A stretch of DNA of 51,452 nt from Cylindrobasidium torrendii FP15055 ss-10 (lineage: Eukaryota; Basidiomycota; Agaricomycetes; Agaricales; Physalacriaceae). A model generated the notes under the pieces. That model was not told where the DNA came from. It did no database searches and was given only the letters and a program-made list of their open reading frames with translations. The DNA lies in the NCBI GenBank assembly GCA_000934385.1, contig KN880602.1, positions 1 to 51,452 on the forward strand. The letters run 5' to 3'. A program made the translations under genes and the position numbers. Shown piece by piece: positions 20,242 through 32,000 of the stretch; position 1 is the first letter of the stretch; each line of letters begins with the position of its first letter.

Positions 20242-21975
20242 TTGGAACTTTTTACGGCTTTTTCTTGGATTTACGGGTTCTCAAATTGCTCACTACCATA
20301 GATCACATCACCATTTGCTACGGACTAACGCACTTGGACATATTCACATTTGTACACCTGTATCATCACTACGACACTTCTAATAGCTCCCTTGCACTAC
20401 ATCTGGTACCCTTGATCTCGCCTTCGGTGTTTGAGACCCTGATGAAATCTCCAGCATACGGATACCAAAAAACGGCGAGGTTCAACGCGAATGAAGTCTC
20501 GTCTTTCAATCGCTGTACATAAAGGCCCCGTAGCAGAGATTTGGCTAGATCCGGACGCAGTAGTTTGCGACCCTGACCAATAGGCATTCTTGATATGCCG
20601 AATCCGGAAATCATTGGAAAATAAATGTTGATCGACCTTCCGAGGTCCAGTCAAATATAAGATCTTGCAATTTAATATCCTTAGGATCTTTGATATCTTC
20701 GTGGAATACAACGCGAATTTATATGAAAAGTGCATTCGATGAGCGGCAAAAGAGCGTAATCGGTCACGAAGGGACCTCCAAGCTACATGTTAGTCGTAGC
20801 GGCGCACATAGCTAGTGCAATACAGGTATAGCATTTGTTTGCGGCTTTTATGCTACCGCAGGGAAGCGTCTTCTTTCCGGACGACTGGATGAAACTTGAA
20901 TGTAAAGTTGAAGTCGTCTGCGCCAGTGGCACATTGCCGTCCACCACAGCAACCCTGTCTGACATGCTATATGACACGGTCAAGGTCCTTATGGGGTATC
21001 ACAAAAACCACAAGTGACATCCTATTTCTATTGCTGATCAGCAGCAGTATGAAAGCCACGCATGCGACATTCGGCAGTTTGTAGGAATCTGGAGGAGGCG
21101 TATGAAATGGGGCGCATGAAAATGAAGGGCATCATTACTTTGAGTCAAAATTAGTTCGAGACACCTCATAGACCACCTCTCACTCATGCCATCCTAAATC
21201 CGTGGACAAAGGCGCCCCGAGTGATCGAATCATCGAAATTACCGCTTTAGGGTGTGAATTCGGCCCGAGCCATATAAACGCAACGGGTAAGACGCTGAGA
21301 AAGGGATGCAAGCCGGAAGTGAGGCATGCTCACAATCTGTTGCAGCTATGTCTGGTATGTATGACACAGAGTCAAGAAGACGCGGAATGAAACTCAGGAA
21401 AGAAATCCACGAAAGAGTCGGACCCGATCTTACCGCGGAGGCCAAAAAAACACTGATTATTGGCAGAGCTCGAAGATATGTGCCGGCATATACAATAGTA
21501 CCTACGGGGGTATTATGTATATTATACGCCCTCTCATATTGCCGCAGATGTCATCGCCGCCCCATATTCTATGTGGTGCCCATTTGTGGACCCTTGGGGG
21601 TACACCGGCTATGTAACGAGCATGAGCTCGCACACCGCACGGAACGGCAGGCAAAACGGTGTAATAATTCAATATACGAAACTCGGATGCACAATAGCGG
21701 AGCTGTGATGATGCCCCTTGGCTTCGTAACACGAGGTATGACAGAATTTCCTTGCGGCTCCCAGTCATATCCAACGGAGTACACATAAACATACCGCACA
21801 GTCCGAGAAGACCGTGAAGTTTGACTTTGTATCATCGTGTTGCGTCCAGTCTGCCTCAGAAAATCTGCGGGCTTCACGTGAATGCTGTCTTGAGTTGGGG
21901 GAGGGAGGGAAGAGGTGTTCTCATAAAGACATTATAGATATAGATACAAGCATAGATACACTGAACAACTACCGG
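20242..21975. other. Gene-poor 1.7-kb spacer
   Basis: This lies between the stop of the TEA gene and the stop of the TPR gene. A rightward frame at 21347-21480 looks mildly protein-like (begins MSGMYDTESRRRGMKLRKEI) but has no partner exons or recognised domain. The remainder shows short mixed frames and AT-rich patches near 20620-20720. No RNA gene or element was recognised. Confidence 0.45.
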
Positions 21976-24095
21976 TCAGGCCCTCTTCTTCAACTCATCC
22001 TCGAGCGCAAGGTCGGATTTGTACGCTGCATCCTTCTCGGAGTCTCGTCTTGCCGTACTGGCATTCCACAGCTTTTGCATCCCAGGAATCGTTTTCTTGA
22101 GTCTTTGGATAATATCAAGCTGAGGCTTCACGGGGGCATCGGGAGTCTCCCGCATATACTGTAGTGCGCAGTGAAGGAACCCTGCAAAGTATTCAGTAAA
22201 CTACATCTTCAGTAACACAGACCTACAGCAATGGTACTCATCGTCGGACGCAAGGAACCCAGCCGCCTTCAGATAATGCTCTGATGCAAGCCTGAGGTGC
22301 ATATTTCTGCCTTTGTTGGTGTATCCACACATCTGTACGTGGTAGAATCCAAGGGCACTGCATTATTTATCAGAGGCAAACCTACGCAACACAATTACGA
22401 ACGTACGAATGTGCTATCCCAGCTGGGTTCTTGAACCATGCCCAGACGTGCACGACATGCTCGCGCGCAGGAATAGCTTTGTCCCATGTGTTAAGTAGCC
22501 CCGTAGCTTCTTTCTCTAAAAGGGCGAGCATCTCTCGTTTCCTTTCAGGATGTGCTAGACACACCTGTCTCAAAATGTGAGCAGGCGGATAGTAGAGCAC
22601 AGGGACACTCACAGATATGATCGAGTTGAGGTATATTTTCCACACCCCATTGCGAAATGTCGGTGCGAAGATATTGCCCCGGTCGTCGCTTGGTACATCC
22701 GCCCAGGTCGTCGCCCCCCACTGCAATAGAGTGTGTGCCGTCTTGAAATCATCGTATTGTCCCTCATGTCTCATCCCAACCTTGCCTTGGATGAAGCCAC
22801 GAATAATGAACAATCTATGCGTTGCTGAGGGTTACGTGGTGCGAGTGGTCACAATGGGAGCGGTGCTGACCTGATAGACAACGCAAAGGCTTTGCGTACC
22901 GGTGTCCATCCTTCACGAGCGACGCGTTTTGGAGCCTCTTCGATGATCCTAGAAGCACCCCAACTTGTTGGCCACGGGGGCGACTGGTTAATTTCGAAGC
23001 CCTCTGAGCACAGAACAATCATGAGATATAATTCACCGATAAGCATATTGACTCACGCTGCAGTTGAACCATATCCAACCAATGGTTGCGGTCGATACGA
23101 AAGACACGCTCGTCCATCAAGAGTGCATCCGTCAGCTCACTGATCACCTATGGACATGAGTTCAGACAGGAAAAAGCACGCATATAGAGCCAGGTTCTGC
23201 GTACACCATGCTTGCCTATCTTCATTTCACGTCCATTCTGCTTCCACAAACCTTCCATGTCTACTTGAGCACGTTTGAAGGCCTGGAAATCGAATTATTG
23301 AGGGGGTATCACAGGGAAGATGGTGCTTGCCTCGTCTGCCTGGAACAGTGCCCAAGCCTGGACAATATTGAGCATATGCTAAGCATGGAATATCAGCACT
23401 CACAGAGCTGTCCGCATTGCCGGTGCGTTCCAACTCGGGATACATCTCGCGAGCGACGACCCAGGGCACTCTGTCCGTCGCAGAAGTCTGGAAGACCGTG
23501 GCATGATTATGCTGGTTGAGGACAACGGGCGGCGCGTTCAGCGTTTCGACTTCGCGCGCGAGAGCTGCAGTATACTCCTCGAAAAGCGTCTCTTCCATGC
23601 GCGTGCGTTTGGATTTGGGGGGGAGATGGTCGAGCCCCAGTCGATAATACCTTGCGCTGGGAGTGTGCTGGTCGACGGCCTGATACCAGAGATATAGATC
23701 ACAGAAAACAATAGAGTGGATCACGCACAGAGTGGCCCGCCGCGACACGTCCATAGCCCTTGACATAGGTTGGGTCAAGTTCGATTGCCTGTGCGTCTGG
23801 GTTATAGCGAAGTGGAATCGACGTTGCATGGATTTCTCACCCTCATTCCATCCGAAATGGCTTCATTGAAGCTTCAGAATGGTCAAAAATTGGCACTCAG
23901 CACTAGATGCTCGAAGAGCCCTCACCTGCTCAACATGCGATGACAAAACGACCGGTTCGCGAATAAAATCGCGTTCAATTTGGCGTCGGGGTCATCAAGT
24001 CCGATAGCTTTGGTGTATATCGCGATTGCAGCATTATAATCTTTCTTAGCAAACAGCGCGTTTGCTTCAGCTTTGAGCGTTTCGGCGGAGCTCAT
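21976..24095 (-). CDS. TPR-domain protein
   Basis: The ATG at 24095 opens a clear tetratricopeptide repeat, ETLKAEANALFAKKDYNAAI and then IYTKAIGLDDPDAKLNAILF. The next exons continue with AQAIELDPTYVKGYGRVAAG, a second repeat helix pair. Later exons carry SARYYRLGLDHLPPKSKRTR, VPWVVAREMYPELERTG, a segment reading HAERKREMLALLEKEA-like (22500-22560), and LLNTWDKAIP. The C-terminal exon reads QLDIIQRLKKTIPGMQKLWN and ends ELKKRA at the TGA (21978-21976). The gene has at least eight exons and roughly 550 residues. An N-terminal TPR clamp fused to a helical tail suggests a co-chaperone or scaffold. This general type is common in Agaricomycetes and has no assigned function. It is divergent from VMA9. 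Confidence 0.75.
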
Positions 24096-24350
24096 CGTTG
24101 CGGAAGAAGAAAGGTCTTGGTCCAATTGCAACTGATCTTTGATGTCGCCGCCACACTGGAACAAGCTTGGAATAGGATTCGAGAAAAATCAGGCGAACTA
24201 AGGATTGCTTGGTTTAGTATAACCAATAACGAGTTCGTCATGGTGGAAGGCAGGCCACTCTGCGCAGCGTGCAGGATTAATGCCGTTAGAAATGCCGCGT
24301 GATGGCGCCCAAATACAGACGTTCCTTGTCCCCGACCACCATCAACCAAC
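24096..24350. promoter_or_regulatory. Divergent promoter, TPR gene and VMA9
   Basis: The 255 bases between the two start codons must hold both promoters. No TATA box is evident by eye on either strand. Confidence 0.4.
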
Positions 24351-24664
24351 ATGGCCTCCATCTTGCCAGTATTCTTCGTACTCGTCATAATAGCCGCTCT
24401 TATGACCGCGGCCGCGCTGTTCGTGCCCAAGGGGCCTAACCGGGAGTGCGTCACCCTCTGCGCTCAGCGTCAACAATGTTAACAGGATGGAATAGGGTGA
24501 TACGAACAGGTCTTATGATTGCTCTTGCGGCCTGTTATCTCATGTGGATGGTCACCTATATGGCGCAGCTTCACCCACTCGTTTGTGCGAACTTCCACCT
24601 CCAGGGAATCTTGCTGTTACTCATTTATGTGCTAGCACCAACGAAGAGCGTTAAAGCGGAGTAG
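24351..24664 (+). CDS. VMA9: V-type ATPase subunit e
   Basis: This is a tiny membrane subunit of the V0 sector of the vacuolar proton pump, needed for its assembly. Exon 1 (ATG at 24351) reads MASILPVFFVLVIIAALMTA then ALFVPKGPNR, the conserved first helix and PKGPN loop. A short intron (GTGCGTCACC...GGAATAG) joins to VIRTGLMIALAACYLMWMVT and YMAQLHPLV. A second intron (GTGCGAAC...GTGCTAG) joins to SPTKSVKAE and the TAG at 24662-24664. The result is about 74 residues, as in yeast Vma9, with CYLMWxxTYxAQLHPL intact. The gene is easy to miss because no exon exceeds about 120 bases. Confidence 0.92.
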
Positions 24665-24854
24665 GCACCCGAGATCAGTTTTGAGTAATACCAGTGCGTT
24701 GCCTTTGAGTGTGTTCATGCCCTTGCTGACATGCTAGCCAGTCTGTATTTATGGACATAATGGAGGACTGGCGTCTCAACTGTTGCTACAAGATTCAATT
24801 TGAGCAAGATCAACTCGCACAACACACGCCATAAACCAAGAAATACCCTACATA

Positions 24855-26517
24855 TTATGCTACCGATGCCTTCTGGAACCCCTCAGCAACTTCCTTGTTT
24901 GTGATGTCGTCCCAAGGCGATGCCTTCTGGCACTCTCCATCGTCAACCCCCCACCCATTTTCAGTGATTCCCCATCCTGAACTTGAGTCTTCCTCATGCC
25001 AAACGTATTCGTTCTCGGATACATCCTCGCTTCCCTCCCATTCCACGTCCCCAGTGTCATCCTCGTCCCCACTCTCGCTGTAATCCTCCTCTTGTGGCAT
25101 CCAGTCAGGTGGTATCATGTCCGAACTGTCCTCGTCCGTGTCTGCTTCCTCCGGAACTGGCTGAGAAAGGCCACCAACGAGAACAATCATCCAGTCCCTG
25201 TCCTGCCCCTCACCTTCTCTCTGCAGGATGATATCCAATTTGTCGTGCTGCTCAATCGCAGCCAACAACACCTCCGTCCACCCTCCACACATGGCAGCAA
25301 TCTCCCGATCCCACCACACCTCTGAAAACCGACTAAATGTATCCCGTCGCGACTCCATGTACTCTTGCACGCAATCCCCTATTTCCTTGAACGGCTTCGG
25401 CTGTCGTGCTTGAGGATGCGCTATATGCTCGTGATGCCCAAAAAGCTCATGCGCGGGAACCTTGAGCTGTGCATCCGCGACAAATGCCCGCGCCTCTGCT
25501 GCTAACTTACTCCTCTTCCCCTCACCAATATCCAGACGAGTAAACTCCGCAACAAGCGAGGCTGCTCCCAGCTCTGCCTCCCTCCCATACGGGTCAGCTT
25601 GCTCCGCATGCCCAACACCGCTTGTTTCGACTCTGTATCCCCACTGCACCGCGGCTGCCCGACACCAATATTCAAACTCATCGACGGTCCATTCGAACTT
25701 ATGGTCCGAGTGGCGGAAGACGCGGTTCGTGCGCCCAGTTGGATCTGGGAAACCCTTGCGAACACCCGGAAGTGCGTTGGGTGTCGTATAGCGCGCATTG
25801 AACGTGTATGAAGGCGTGGTGACGAGGAACTTGTAAGGGTGATACACCCCAAGCAACATTGGCGCATACATTGGGAGGACGTCGGGTGGAAGGTGTTCAA
25901 TGCTACGGGCAGAAATGAGGTTAGAGAAGCATACCACAGGTTCGTTGTACGTACACTTCGGCGCTGACAATGCATTCACGGTCGACAAACTCTTCATTAA
26001 TAGCTTGAAGGTCACCTTTCCATAGTTTGACGGTGAGGGCTTCCCAGCGCGTTTGAGGGATGGTCCATCTGTTTTCGTATTCATTAAGCTGTGGCGGCGC
26101 GGTGCCGTTCTTGGCAACCTGCAGACTATTTGCGTCTATATCGAGGCAATCCAGTCGGATGACATGCAAGTTTGGGATGGGCTCGCGAGACGAATTGAAG
26201 TTGGGGCGGGTGGGCGACATCAATGGGTCCTCTTCAGGCATTGGTGGGACAATGTCGAATGGTGGCGGGCTGAGCCAAGGGGCGGGCTGTACTAGTGCTG
26301 ATGCGAGTTCCCCCTCGCCACAACCTATCTCGACAACCTGGAAATGATATGGATTTTCGAATAATTCGCGATAACAATGGGGGCATACCGAATCGAAACC
26401 GTCCCTTCGAAGGACATCCAGTACCCATATTTTCCTTTGCAAATAGAGGGGCGGAAAGAATGTGACCACGAGCTCATGATCTCTGTCTTCTTCGAGGATG
26501 GTGTCGGTAGAGGACAT
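24855..26517 (-). CDS. HEN1: Small-RNA 2'-O-methyltransferase Hen1
   Basis: This enzyme 2'-O-methylates the 3' end of small RNAs, protecting them from tailing and decay. The ATG at 26517 begins MSSTDTILEEDRDHELVVTF, then FFPPLYLQRKIWVLDVL, a Hen1 signature. A short intron leads to the SAM-binding loop VVEIGCGEGELASAL. The Mg-binding site is split over exons: EVIEHL supplies ExxEH, and FRHSDHKFEWTVDEFEYWC supplies the later His. PNFNS and LHVIRLDCLDID contribute the SAM acidic loop. The protein has no plant-type double-stranded-RNA-binding domains, like bacterial, animal and fission yeast Hen1. The C-terminal 130 residues are very acidic (for example DTDEDSSDMIPPDW, SESGDEDDTGDVEWEGSED). Its presence implies a live small-RNA pathway in this fungus. 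Upstream and downstream genes run the same way. Confidence 0.93.
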
Positions 26518-26713
26518 GGTGGGAAAGAATAGAGAGATGCCCCAAACGCCTCATGTTATGCGATCATTGAATCATTGATCGGGCTGCCACAAATAACGTT
26601 CATGGGAATATAAGGGTTGTGACCGCTAATTCATATACAGCCAGGACAAGTGATTACAGATTATCTAAAAAGACTGTTGAAGTCTGCCCAAAGGGTGGGT
26701 TTTCACATTACAA

Positions 26714-27665
26714 TCAACTAGGGATGACGCATTGAGCCTCCTGCTCGATAGCTTGGAGGAAGTTCAGGATCTAATGGATTGTTAACTCGGCAAGCATAAG
26801 AAAGATATTTTCACGAACGACTGTATGTCTGGCTTCGCCCATAGCACGACCAGGCTCTGTCTTCAAGCGCTGGTGAATATGGACAAGCTTGTCGTAGAAA
26901 TGTTGCACTCCACTTTGAGGAAGAGCAGGGTCGTTGGCGTCAGTGTAAAGAGGGCTACGCATTTCGCGTCAGAAAATGGAAAAAAGACAGGAGGCAACAT
27001 ACCTGCTTGTCACCGCCGTATATGCAGCGCAACGAAGGATACCTAATCACTGTCAACAAAGACTCCATTCATGTGTACCGACGCCTCACCAAACGCGCCG
27101 ATGGCGTCCAGCCTGTCTGCGTCTTGTACACAGTGCAATTCAACACACGTATCATGCCATGATCCCCACTCCCCTGCCGCTCGACGCTTCTTCTCCGTCG
27201 ACCACGAGACGTTGTCAACAATCTGTGCAATCGTGCGCGCGCGACCATCTGCTACCAAATCCAAGCCGGTCTCCTTTGCCCAGGACTCAAAGTTTGGCAG
27301 GAAGAAGGCGTATGGGTCTGCTGCAACCTCAGCCGAGACGTATTTCTTGTCGACAATGTCGTGTAACAACGCGCCTTGGAGGCCATCAATGAGTCTGAAT
27401 CGGCGTTATACGTCAGAGAGCCGTGGCATACCAAGTTCAACGACAAGAAGGTCAGGCTGATCTGGGAGGGCTCTGGCAATACTCATCGCTGTCTTACGGA
27501 CGCGCTGGACTACAACGGATTCAGATGAGAAAAAATGGACGCGTCGGCGATCGCGTTCGACGCACCGTGATACGCGTCGTGAGATGGATCGTAGCGCGCC
27601 ATGGTCTCCACCATGAGCGCCTCGGCTTTCGCGACTACGGCAGCTTCCTGAGTCGTGGGATACAT
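26714..27665 (-). CDS. HD-domain metal-dependent phosphohydrolase
   Basis: The ATG at 27665 starts MYPTTQEAAVVAKAEALMVE, then MARYDPSHDAYH, followed after a short intron by VQRVRKTAMSIARALP. The metal ligands of the HD superfamily are seen in order: His in SHDAYH, the His-Asp pair in ALLHDIVDKKY, and the distal Asp in QDADRLDAIGAFG. This is the YedJ-like group, found in bacteria and fungi, which probably acts on nucleotides; the substrate is not known. The last exon is best read with a 48-base intron (GTTCGTG...CCATTAG), joining EARHTV to ILNFLQAIEQEAQCVIPS and a TGA at 26716-26714. Without it the frame stops at 26771 with a less natural end. Confidence 0.85.
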
Positions 27666-27829
27666 GCTGTTGGCACTTGGTGATGGTGGGCAAATGCAAG
27701 AGTCATTCCGGCCCCGGCGCAAAAGCCAAAAGGAACACGGTCACGCGATTAGATTGTTATACGCATGCTTGAGCGGCCATAAGTTCCATTACTGGCAGAA
27801 TTTATTACAAGTACATTTCAGATATAATC

Positions 27830-28743
27830 TACCTCCAGCATCTGTGAGAATTCATAAGTCCAGAAAACCATCTCTCAGAGGACGCGACTTACAAGATCTC
27901 GTAATCCTGGAGAGTATGCTCCTGTCCTCCAAAAGACACATGGCACGCGCCGCTGTATACATTGAGACCAGAAACTGCAACTTCAAAATGTGAACTACTC
28001 ACAGATGCGTTCCAACCTTGCCAGGAATACGGAGACCATTCACCACAGCGATACCATGGTACAATGGACTCCCCGATTCTTCATACCCTCCCTCGACAAA
28101 GCGCCTGGGAGGCAAATTCCCGCCAGACGCACGCACAAGTTCCATCGTCGCTGGATCAAACGGCAACAAATCAAACCGGCCGGTGTGTGCGATTTCGGCG
28201 CCGCCGTACGCGACAGAGCATAACCCAGACAGGTGTGGCCCGACCTTGCATGGCTGCACCGACTTTTCGAACAGCGCAGAGCCAAAGTAGACAGGCGAAC
28301 CGTCGACGTCGTGGCAGGGCGGTTGCCCAGCGACATAGGCTTCGGGGAATGTAGCGGTACCGTGCAGTGGGAGGCGGTACCCCGACGACGGCGCTGGGCC
28401 CGCAGGCCCACTCGCAAAGGCTGCGGATGCAGGGATCGAAACCGGTGCACGGTGAGAGGGCATTTCCATCGGGACTTGAGGCGTCGAGTGGATGTAGTCG
28501 CCGCCGCCGCCGCCGTGCTTGCCTTTGTCTTTCTTCTCTTTCTTATCCTTTTTGTCCTTCTTATCCTTCTTATCTTTCTTGGGTTTGTCCTTCTTGTCCT
28601 TCTTGTATTCGCGCCCACTGTCAGAATCCGACTGCACCACGGTCCTCGTCAGCGCTGGTCGCGAAGCATCATACGCACCAAAGCTAACTCACCGAATCGG
28701 ACGACGACGAGTCCACTGATCTGCGACGATTGTGAGGAGACAT
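27830..28743 (-). CDS. DM9-repeat protein with lysine-rich N-terminus
   Basis: The ATG at 28743 begins MSPHNRRRSVDSSSSDS, spliced to SDSDSGREYKKDKKDK. About 30 residues of KKDKK-type repeat follow (about 28610-28519), then a Gly run and a Pro/Ser linker. The folded part has two DM9-like units. The first has DGSPVYFGSALFEKSVQPCK then VGPHLSGLCSVAYGGAEIAH. The second has GSPLYHGIAVVNGLRIPGKV then, over an intron, SGACHVSFGGQEHTLQDYEI. A last GTAAGT intron yields the end LCWR with TAG at 27832-27830. DM9 domains bind mannose in animal lectins; fungal members are little studied. A nuclear or nucleic-acid-adjacent role is suggested only by the basic, Ser-rich tail. The protein is about 260 residues. 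Confidence 0.8.
28519..28610 (-). repeat. Lysine-rich KKDKK repeat tract
   Basis: A minus-strand AAGAAGGACAAG-like repeat codes for alternating KKD/KKE units in the DM9-protein N-terminus. On the plus strand it looks like a CTTCTTGTCCTT microsatellite and gives a spurious Phe/Leu-rich frame. Confidence 0.85.
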
Positions 28744-29050
28744 GGTCGTTGGTGGAAGGCAAGGTTACTGCAGTGCTGGCCGCTGCGATCTCATCGTTAT
28801 ATACACTTCACATGCACAGCATTGCGTCGTCCTCATGACTCCCGGAATCCAGTCCACCGACAAGCACAAGGCAGAGTTGGGATAAAAGCTCAGCAAAGAG
28901 AAAAATAACATGGTGAAAAGGGCTACTACATATTTACCAATGCACACAGGATCATACAAATATCTAGTGCTATAAGGATATCAAAAAACAGGTCCATACA
29001 CAACGGACCTAGCGTGGTATAAAGTAAGAGAACATAACATCGTTAGTTAA
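28744..29050. other. Short spacer, no gene
   Basis: This is the promoter side of the DM9 gene and the 3' end of the RhoGAP gene. It is AT-rich near 28920-29040. No additional feature is supported. Confidence 0.5.
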
Positions 29051-32000
29051 TTAGTCCTGTGAGGAGCCTTCCCCGCTCTCCTCGTCAACTTCCTCCTCCA
29101 GGTCATCCAACACGGGCGACTCGGGATCATCAACGTTCTCAGAGACCGTAAAGACGGCATGGTACTGCAAAGACCGTCAGTATCCTACACAGGCTTTTCC
29201 TCTGCAAGGACGTACATGGGTGATGAGCGCCTTGATCAGCTTGTTGGAGTGTCCCATATTCGACAGGAGCAATGCAAAGTCGTTTGTGCGCATCAAATTG
29301 GGGCTGAATACAATGGCAAGAGAGTCCGCCGTCATCTGGTTGTGCTCTTCATAATCTGCCACCCTGTTATAACATCAGCATTGCGCCCACAGCAACGGAC
29401 TAAAGCAATAACATACCTATCAAGATGCTCAATGATCCGTTTGAGCAGGTCGAAATGGCATTGAGGCAAATCGAAGATAATTCGTTGGTACTCTTCCAGC
29501 CGTGTGTCCAGGTCATCAAGTTCTGCAAAGCCACCATTAGCTGCTGTTCAACAAGAGTGGGCTTGAACATACTGGTAGCCTCGATGATCTGTCGATACTG
29601 CGCAGGAGGAAAGAGAGGTTCGGCAAGCGCACGGAACCACGACTTGACGATATCGCACACAGCATGAATGTCCGTCGTACTTGAGATAGGGCTCTTGCCA
29701 CTGTTAAATGCGGCCTTGAGTGCGTTGATCTCGGACGTTGCACCAGCAATTCGATCTGTATCTCATTTAGGACAAAATTTCGAACAATAAAAAGTGAGAA
29801 ACTTACATATCCCGACCTCCGCTAATCCCCTGGCCTCGATTTCCGTCAAAGACTCAAAGATCACCCGCGGGATTGCTCCTGGCTGCACCTCCCCTCCGTA
29901 TGCCTCTCGTCGTAGAATATCTTCAATCGACACTCCAAACACTGAAGATGATTAGCACATCCCCGGCAAAAAGGAAGCTCATGCCTACCTGCGCCTTTCT
30001 CCTTCGACTGACCACCATCAACATGCACATCCGGCTTGCTCGCAATATAGGTTAACCGCCGCTGCGCTGCCAGACTCGTCACCCGACCAATCACATCCAA
30101 CCACTTCTGCATCTCCGCTCGACTGACCGCCTGCAGCACATAATGCCCTCCATCCTCCATCACGATCTCAAACATCCATGACCGCGGTGCATTCACAACA
30201 GGCCGCACCTTCGCGTCCGTTGTCAAACTAATCACTATCGCCGGCTTCCCATTCGGGTTCCACTCCGACAACGGCGACATCGACGCATACGAGTCGCTCA
30301 CGAACGCGCTCGAGATCGGCCGCATGAAATGCAGAATCGCACTGCTCATGCTCTTCTTGTTCCGGTGCCCTCCCCGCATAGCCTTACTCAACACTTCTCC
30401 TCGCTTCTCATTCCTCGCCAACTCCTTCAGATGCTGGTTCTGCGCCTTCGCCCCATTTCCGCGATCCCGGTACAGCTTCTCGTTCTGCATCTTCACATTC
30501 GCCCAAAACGGCTTGTTTACCCTCGTCTTGCCTGCTTCTCGTACCGCCTCTTCCCGGAGCGCACGATGGTCGAAATGGACGGACAACACTTCAGATTCCG
30601 CGTTGTTCAGCCTCTCGAAACCTATCCGTGTAGCTTCTGCATTGTGCGTTGGTAACACAGAGCCTATCAAGTTCACCAACAATCTGAAGGCATAGCTGTC
30701 AGAAAGAGCTTCAGAAAGTGCAGAACAAACACATACCGCCGCTTGTCAAGATTAACCAGTCCATCCAATACCGAATCCACAACATCCGGCATCGAAATGA
30801 CATCCAAAAGTCGGTCAAGAATCCAACCCATATCCACAGTCAGCGGCTGCAGGTTGCGTCCTATCCTTCCACTCTTCCGGTCAAGCAACTTCACCAAGGA
30901 CTCAGAAGAAGAAGCCCCTCGCACACTGGCCACATGCTGCCATGTCTTCGCAAAGAAGCGACTTTCCACACTCATCAAGGCGCCTGTGATTACGCTCTCC
31001 GCGAATGTCCGTACTTTCTTCTCCGTCGGTTCTCCTCCCCGGCTCTGTTCAACCGCCTGTAATAAAACCTCAATCCGCCTACCCCTCTGCTGTACCCCGA
31101 GACCTTTGGCCGTGATTTGAAAGATAAGCCATTTGCGCAGGATCGAATGACCACGGATGCAGCCTCGTACGCTAGGCGGTAGTAGCCTGTAAAGGTTTTC
31201 GGGAGCATGCTGCTCACCCACGACGACCAGCGGCGAGGGTGCCACATCATTCAAATACGAATATATCGTCTGAATTTCCACATCGTCTCCAGGCTCTTGA
31301 GCACTCAATGGCAAGTACCACGCCGTCCGGTCCACACTCTGTGTCTCCAGAATATCCGAAGTGATGTACAAATCCTGCGGATGTGAGTTAGCGCACAATC
31401 TACTGGCCAGAACGAAACTCACCTCCTCAGTCACATTGCTGAATGTTGCGTGCCCCATACCGTCCAGCGCGCTCACGAGCTCTTCAACATCGATTCGGTC
31501 CAGATCCGGCAGATTTCGAATACTCATATTTCGCGGACGTGGCGAAGGTGGAGGGTTTGACGATGTCAGTGGAGGTCGTGACCCTGATGAAGGTCGCATC
31601 GTCTCCTTCTTGAAGGTGGCGGATAGTTGCACCCATGAGGACCCAAGCGCTGTGTCATTTGCCGCACTATCTGGGGCACCGACATCCAAGAATTTCTGGA
31701 AGCTTTGGTATAGCTGGATATCGTCGAGCAAATCTAGACCACCGTGTCCTTGATTTAACCACTCGAGAATAACGTCGATGACCGGTTTGCGATTGAGCGC
31801 GTCCTTGAGATACATCTTCCTCAACAGCTAGATATTGAAAACAATCAGCACCCAACATTTTGCCTTTCACCAACATCGAACGCACCTCGAAAAACACAAT
31901 GGGAGTGACAAAACTCCGGTACACATTCCACCAAACCCCGGAAAACTCGGCACGGTCCACCACCAACTCTCGGGTTCCGTTCTGCAGCGATATCTCCCCA

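Noticed and set aside
21306..21788. Rightward 160-codon frame starting with a Met/Arg-rich segment
   Set aside because: Only the first 45 codons look protein-like; no splice partners or recognised domain, and the rest is low-quality.
28233..28838. Rightward 201-codon frame with a hydrophobic FVLLVLLVF stretch
   Set aside because: It is the antisense shadow of the lysine-rich tract in the DM9 gene; the hydrophobicity is an artefact of complementing AAG/GAC codons.
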